Notes under the pieces: generated by a model
What the model was told of the DNA's origin: nothing
What the model saw: the letters and a program-made list of their open reading frames with translations, nothing else
The model's database searches: none
In this document: piece by piece, positions 5,692-9,139 of the stretch
How the letters are laid out: every line of letters starts with the position of its first letter
Numbering within the stretch: the stretch's first letter is position 1
Translations under genes and position numbers: made by a program
DNA from: Chlorobiota bacterium
GTDB taxonomy: Bacteria; Bacteroidota; Bacteroidia; Flavobacteriales; Flavobacteriaceae
DNA length: 9,139 bases
Assembly: GCA_013151975.1 (NCBI GenBank)
Contig: JAADHG010000140.1
Span: forward strand, 1-9,139
Direction: 5' to 3'

Positions 5692-7620
5692 TTAAAAACA
5701 ATACCGTTTAAACGCTTCAATAGCTGCATATTCTGCTAGTCCTAAAGCATTGTATTTCTCTGCTGTTAATCTGTTTCTATCTTCTACTCGTACCCAAAAC
5801 TCCCGGTAATCATCCCCTTGAAACATCACACCATCTTTTTGTGATTGATGATAAAAAATTGCATGTCGCTTTTTAAGTACTTGATCCGGACTCATAGGTA
5901 CTGCCATTTCTATCTCGTAAGATTCCCATTCGTGCCATGCGCCTCTATATAACCATACCCAACAATCGTCCATGAATGCTTTTGGCTTTAACGCTTCTAA
6001 TGCTGCGAAAACAGCATCTAAACATACTTTATGTGTACCGTGTGGATCTGCTAGATCTCCTGCTGCATAAATTTGATGAGGCTTTATCTCTTCTATTATG
6101 TTAGAAACAATGTCTATATCTTTTTGAGACAAATTGTTTTTTCTAATGGTTCCCGTCTCATAAAATGGCATATCCAAGAAGTGTACATTGCTGTCCTTTA
6201 ATCCAAGATATCTTGTTGACGCATAGGATTCGCTTCTTCGGATAAGACCTTTCAATTTTCTGACCTCTAACGAATCTATATCATGATCGGTCTTTAAATT
6301 TAAAAAATCAATAACCCCTCGGGTGTTATCTGAATCTTTATTCAGTAAATGTGCTATTTCTGCAAACTTCAAAGCTTCTTCGTCCGATACTGCAATATTG
6401 CCTGAGGTTTGATATGCTATATGTACATCATGCCCTTGTTCTACAAGTCTATCAAAAGTGCCACCCATTGAAATAACATCATCATCTGGATGGGGACTGA
6501 AAATAATCACGCGTTTACGCTCTGGTGTTTTACGCTCTGGACGATAAGTATCGTCTGCATTGGGTTTTCCTCCAGGCCATCCTGTAATGGTATGCTGTAG
6601 CTTATTAAACATCTTGATGTTTAAATTATAAGCTGTGCCTTCTTCGGTTAGAAGCCCAGACATTCCATTATCATTATAGTCTTTATCTGTGAGTTTTAAA
6701 ATAGATTTAGTAGTTAGCTCGCTTAACCAGACTACGGCTTTTAATTTTAAAGCCTCCGACCATACACAGGATCTAACCAACCATGGCGTTTTTACTCTTG
6801 TAAGCTCAGATGAAGCACCTTTGTCTAATACAAAGGTTGTTTTGTTATGGTCTTGTAGATAGGTTGCTGGCACATTTGATGTAACTTCTCCTTCAATGGT
6901 TTTTCTAAGAATTTCTGCCTTGTTAACTCCCCAAGCCAATAAAACTATCCGTTTTGCTTTTCTAACTGTGCCAATACCCATGGTTATGGCTTTTCTAGGA
7001 ACATTGTCTATGCCTAAAAACGATGGGGCTGCATCTACTCTGGTAATATGGTCTAAGGTAATACTTCGTGTACCAGAATTTAAGTGGGATCCTGGTTCGT
7101 TAAAGCCTATGTGACCTGTTCTGCCTATTCCTAACAATTGAAAATCTAAACCACCATGAGCCTTAATCTTCATCTCATAATCAATACAATATTGATATAA
7201 ATCTTTACTACTTACTTTGCCATCTGGAATATTGATGTTTTCTGGCAAAATATCGATGTGGTTGAACAAATGTTCATACATAAAATAGTGATAACTCTGT
7301 ATATTATGCTTATCCATCGGATAGTACTCATCCAAATTAAAGGTCACAACATTTGAAAAACTTAAACCTTCTTCTTTATGCATTCGCACTAATTCTTCAT
7401 ACACCTTTATTGGTGACGATCCTGTTGCTAATCCTAGCACACATTGCGCATTAGATGCTTGCTTTTCTCGTATTAAACTTGCAATCTCTTGAGCCACAAG
7501 GTAAGATCCTTCAAAGGATGAATCAAAAATAACATTGTGTATCTTCTCAAATCTCGTATCCTCAAACTTGCCCGCCTCTGTGTAAGCTATGCTTATTTTT
7601 TTTTTCGATGCTTTAATCAT
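5692..7620 (-). CDS. nagB: NagB-like glucosamine-6-phosphate deaminase domain fused to a PIG-L/LmbE de-N-acetylase domain
   Basis: This is a 642-residue cytoplasmic protein with no signal peptide. Residues about 30-300 have the NagB fold, which converts glucosamine-6-phosphate to fructose-6-phosphate and ammonia. Visible motifs are the phosphate loop GLATGSSP (63-70), FNLDEYY with Asp97 (E. coli Asp72), TRV with Arg194, and GHIGFNEPGS with His170 and Glu175 (E. coli His143, Glu148). The residue aligned with E. coli Asp141 is Thr168 (GIGRTGH instead of GxGNDGH), so the His-Asp-Glu relay is incomplete. Residues about 368-600 are a PIG-L/LmbE domain with PHPDDD (376-381) and DPHGTH (525-530), the expected zinc ligands. 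E. coli NagB is 266 residues; two-domain proteins of this size are known in Bacteroidota (as I recall, Bacteroides BT_0258 is called deaminase-like). The ATG lies 21 nt after the GH3 stop, implying one operon. Deacetylation is the better-supported activity and deamination is uncertain, so the gene symbol marks the family only. Confidence 0.93.
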   Translation of the reverse strand: MIKASKKKISIAYTEAGKFEDTRFEKIHNVIFDSSFEGSYLVAQEIASLIREKQASNAQCVLGLATGSSPIKVYEELVRMHKEEGLSFSNVVTFNLDEYYPMDKHNIQSYHYFMYEHLFNHIDILPENINIPDGKVSSKDLYQYCIDYEMKIKAHGGLDFQLLGIGRTGHIGFNEPGSHLNSGTRSITLDHITRVDAAPSFLGIDNVPRKAITMGIGTVRKAKRIVLLAWGVNKAEILRKTIEGEVTSNVPATYLQDHNKTTFVLDKGASSELTRVKTPWLVRSCVWSEALKLKAVVWLSELTTKSILKLTDKDYNDNGMSGLLTEEGTAYNLNIKMFNKLQHTITGWPGGKPNADDTYRPERKTPERKRVIIFSPHPDDDVISMGGTFDRLVEQGHDVHIAYQTSGNIAVSDEEALKFAEIAHLLNKDSDNTRGVIDFLNLKTDHDIDSLEVRKLKGLIRRSESYASTRYLGLKDSNVHFLDMPFYETGTIRKNNLSQKDIDIVSNIIEEIKPHQIYAAGDLADPHGTHKVCLDAVFAALEALKPKAFMDDCWVWLYRGAWHEWESYEIEMAVPMSPDQVLKKRHAIFYHQSQKDGVMFQGDDYREFWVRVEDRNRLTAEKYNALGLAEYAAIEAFKRYCF

Positions 7621-7641
7621 TTCAATATTTTAATTTACAAT

Positions 7642-9120
7642 TCAATAACTCATTAGAAGTTCACTATTTATAGATGCTGGTAATTTACCTACTGCCTTAT
7701 ACTCTCCAAAAATGATTTGAGCTGTAGCTTTTTGTGATACGCTGCTATTCTCATAAGCTATTAAAACAGTTTCAATATTTTCAAATGAAAGATTAGACAA
7801 GCAATATAAACTAGAAAAAGTAGAGAAAATTACATTGCTATTTTTTGCTATTTTTTGAATCCATAGCTGATTATTTTTTGAAATCGCTAAAGTTTTTCTT
7901 GCATTAGCTTGATGATATCCAACAATTACTAAATCGTATTTCTTTGTCTTTTTTAGTAAAACCTCTAAGTTAGTTTCAGTCAAAACATCAACTTGGTTAA
8001 AACTTTTCAATGCTCTTAAAAATGCTAAGTTCTTGCCATTACCAATTTTTACATAAGCAACTTTTTTCTTATTATTCTTAGCAATAGGTAAAAGTTGGTT
8101 GTCATTTTTAACTACTGTAATAGCCTTACTTATAACATCATGATATAAGATTTCGTTATCAACAGTATTTAAATCAGAAATTAAATTAGAAATTTCAATG
8201 GGTTGATATTGATTCAAATTAGTATCAAATTTTGCCTCTAATATTTTCTTTACAGAATACTCAAGACGTTCTTCAGAAATGTCTTGGACATTATAAGCTT
8301 CTATAATTAATGATATTGCTTTTGGTGCATTTTCAGAGAATAATAAAACGTCATTACCTGCTTTAAAAGCAGCCAAATCTATATCTCCAGGGTTTTTATA
8401 ATTTGCTGCACCTTTCATATTTAATGCATCTGTAAAAATTAATCCTTTAAACCCTAATCTCTCCTTAAGGATATTTGTTACAATATTGTGTGACAGTGAT
8501 GATGGTAATCCTTCACTACTTTCCAAACTAGGTACATTTAAATGTGCCACCATAACGCTAGCAATACCATTGTTGAATACTTTTTTAAAAGGATATAATT
8601 CTACACTATCAATTCGTTTTGCATCAAAGGAAATAGTAGGTAGCGTTTTATGAGAATCGGTTGCAGTATCTCCATGACCTGGAAAATGTTTTGCACAAGC
8701 TAATACGCCTTGATTTTGCAAACCATTAGTAAAAGCAATAGCCTTTTTGGTTACATTATACTTATCTTCTCCAAAAGACCTTACCCCAATAATTGGATTC
8801 TTAGGATTGGTGTTAATATCTACAACAGGAGCAAAATTAACGTGAATACCCATTCTTCTACAATCTTTTCCTATTTGCATTCCAATTTTATATATTATTG
8901 AATCATTTGAAATTGCGCCTAGTGTCATATTGTAAGGATATCTAGAAGTGCTATCTAACCGCATATTTAGACCCCATTCGGCATCAATTCCTATCATTAA
9001 TGGCACTTTAGAAATAGATTGATATGCATTTGTTAAAGTAGCTTGTCTTACTGGTCCTCCTTGAAAAAAGACTAATCCTCCTAAATGATTGTTAGTTATC
9101 ATTTTCTTTATAGAATCCAA
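7642..9120 (-). CDS. GH3 beta-N-acetylhexosaminidase (NagZ-like), 5' end missing or disrupted
   Basis: This glycoside hydrolase family 3 enzyme removes terminal N-acetylglucosamine from peptidoglycan- or chitin-type sugars. Counting from the TTG at 9118-9120, the barrel shows NHLGGLVFFQGGP (11-23), IGIDAEWG (43-50), FAPVVDIN (96-103) and NPIIGVRSFG (108-117). It also has the NagZ signature KHFPGHGDTATDSH (144-157, His157 the likely acid/base) and FTDALNMKG (229-237, Asp231 the nucleophile). A degenerate GH3 C-terminal domain occupies about 330-487, and the chain stops at TGA. Some Bacteroidota relatives continue into a serine-hydrolase domain; this one does not. The first barrel strand and any signal peptide (about 50-70 residues in relatives) are absent. 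The codon before the TTG is TAA, and bases 9112-9139 are an inverted copy of 8774-8801, so authentic coding sequence probably ends near 9112-9117 and the TTG is not a credible start. Cellular location cannot be judged. It is followed by the NagB/LmbE gene, consistent with amino-sugar recycling. Confidence 0.9.
   Translation of the reverse strand: MDSIKKMITNNHLGGLVFFQGGPVRQATLTNAYQSISKVPLMIGIDAEWGLNMRLDSTSRYPYNMTLGAISNDSIIYKIGMQIGKDCRRMGIHVNFAPVVDINTNPKNPIIGVRSFGEDKYNVTKKAIAFTNGLQNQGVLACAKHFPGHGDTATDSHKTLPTISFDAKRIDSVELYPFKKVFNNGIASVMVAHLNVPSLESSEGLPSSLSHNIVTNILKERLGFKGLIFTDALNMKGAANYKNPGDIDLAAFKAGNDVLLFSENAPKAISLIIEAYNVQDISEERLEYSVKKILEAKFDTNLNQYQPIEISNLISDLNTVDNEILYHDVISKAITVVKNDNQLLPIAKNNKKKVAYVKIGNGKNLAFLRALKSFNQVDVLTETNLEVLLKKTKKYDLVIVGYHQANARKTLAISKNNQLWIQKIAKNSNVIFSTFSSLYCLSNLSFENIETVLIAYENSSVSQKATAQIIFGEYKAVGKLPASINSELLMSY
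8774..8801 (+). repeat. Inverted repeat, source copy within the GH3 coding sequence
   Basis: These 28 bases recur as an exact reverse complement at 9112-9139. Here they encode, on the minus strand, the conserved GH3 motif around Asn108-Phe116 (NPIIGVRSF), so this is the original copy. The match stops after the shared GATTCT at 8796-8801. Confidence 0.95.
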
Positions 9121-9139
9121 TTATTGGGGTAAGGTCTTT
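9112..9139 (-). repeat. Inverted repeat, second copy at the window end (probable fold-back chimera)
   Basis: Exact reverse complement of 8774-8801, reaching the last base of the window, so its true length is unknown. In the GH3 frame it reads TAA at 9121-9123, directly before the TTG at 9118-9120. It replaces the N-terminal coding sequence expected in a GH3 protein. The 310 bases between the copies are ordinary GH3 coding sequence. Confidence 0.93.

Noticed and set aside
9118..9120. TTG as the true start of the GH3 gene
   Set aside because: It lies inside the inverted 28-base copy, follows directly on an in-frame TAA, and would leave the barrel without its first strand and any export signal.
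8774..9139. Invertible DNA switch using the 28-base inverted repeats
   Set aside because: One arm is ordinary conserved GH3 coding sequence, the segment between has no promoter, and there is no recombinase in the window. A fold-back chimera explains it more simply, though the window edge prevents a final decision.
1..9139. tRNA, rRNA, CRISPR array, insertion sequence or phage genes
   Set aside because: Intergenic regions are at most 127 nt and none shows cloverleaf, spaced direct-repeat or transposase signals.

Overview
This is AT-rich DNA with every recognisable gene on the minus strand. Protein families, TAA-rich stops, the near absence of Shine-Dalgarno sequences and a TAnnTTTG-type promoter element point to a Bacteroidota genome, most likely a Flavobacteriia member. 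This placement comes from sequence character alone.

Read in the direction of transcription (high to low coordinates), there are two gene groups. The first is an amino-sugar pair. A GH3 NagZ-like beta-N-acetylhexosaminidase (7642-9120, 5' end missing) is followed 21 nt later by a two-domain protein (5692-7620). That protein joins a NagB-type glucosamine-6-phosphate deaminase fold to a PIG-L/LmbE de-N-acetylase domain. Together they would release N-acetylated amino sugars from cell-wall or chitin-type material and then deacetylate and/or deaminate them. The NagB half lacks one residue of its catalytic triad (Asp replaced by Thr168), while the LmbE metal motif is intact.

The second group is a heavy-metal efflux cluster. 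It starts with a 103-residue His/Cys-rich exported protein (5253-5564), preceded by a promoter-like element almost touching its ATG. A 99-nt leader with two inverted repeats follows. Next comes a 1462-residue fusion of a CzcA-type RND pump with a CzcC/TolC-type outer-membrane channel (765-5153), and, one base later, the lipoprotein adaptor CzcB (1-763, cut by the window edge). The three proteins would form a complete inner-membrane/periplasm/outer-membrane exporter. Pump residues favour Zn/Co/Cd/Ni over Cu/Ag.

Two things stand out. The pump-channel fusion carries an internal signal-peptide-like segment with an AQA cleavage site, so one translation product may be cut into two proteins. The last 28 bases of the window are an exact inverted copy of bases 8774-8801 inside the GH3 gene. 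That copy places a stop codon just upstream of the readable GH3 frame, which looks like a fold-back chimera at a contig end rather than a real gene start. I see no RNA gene, insertion sequence, CRISPR array or attachment site, and no gene-free stretch over 300 bases (the longest is 127, at 5565-5691).
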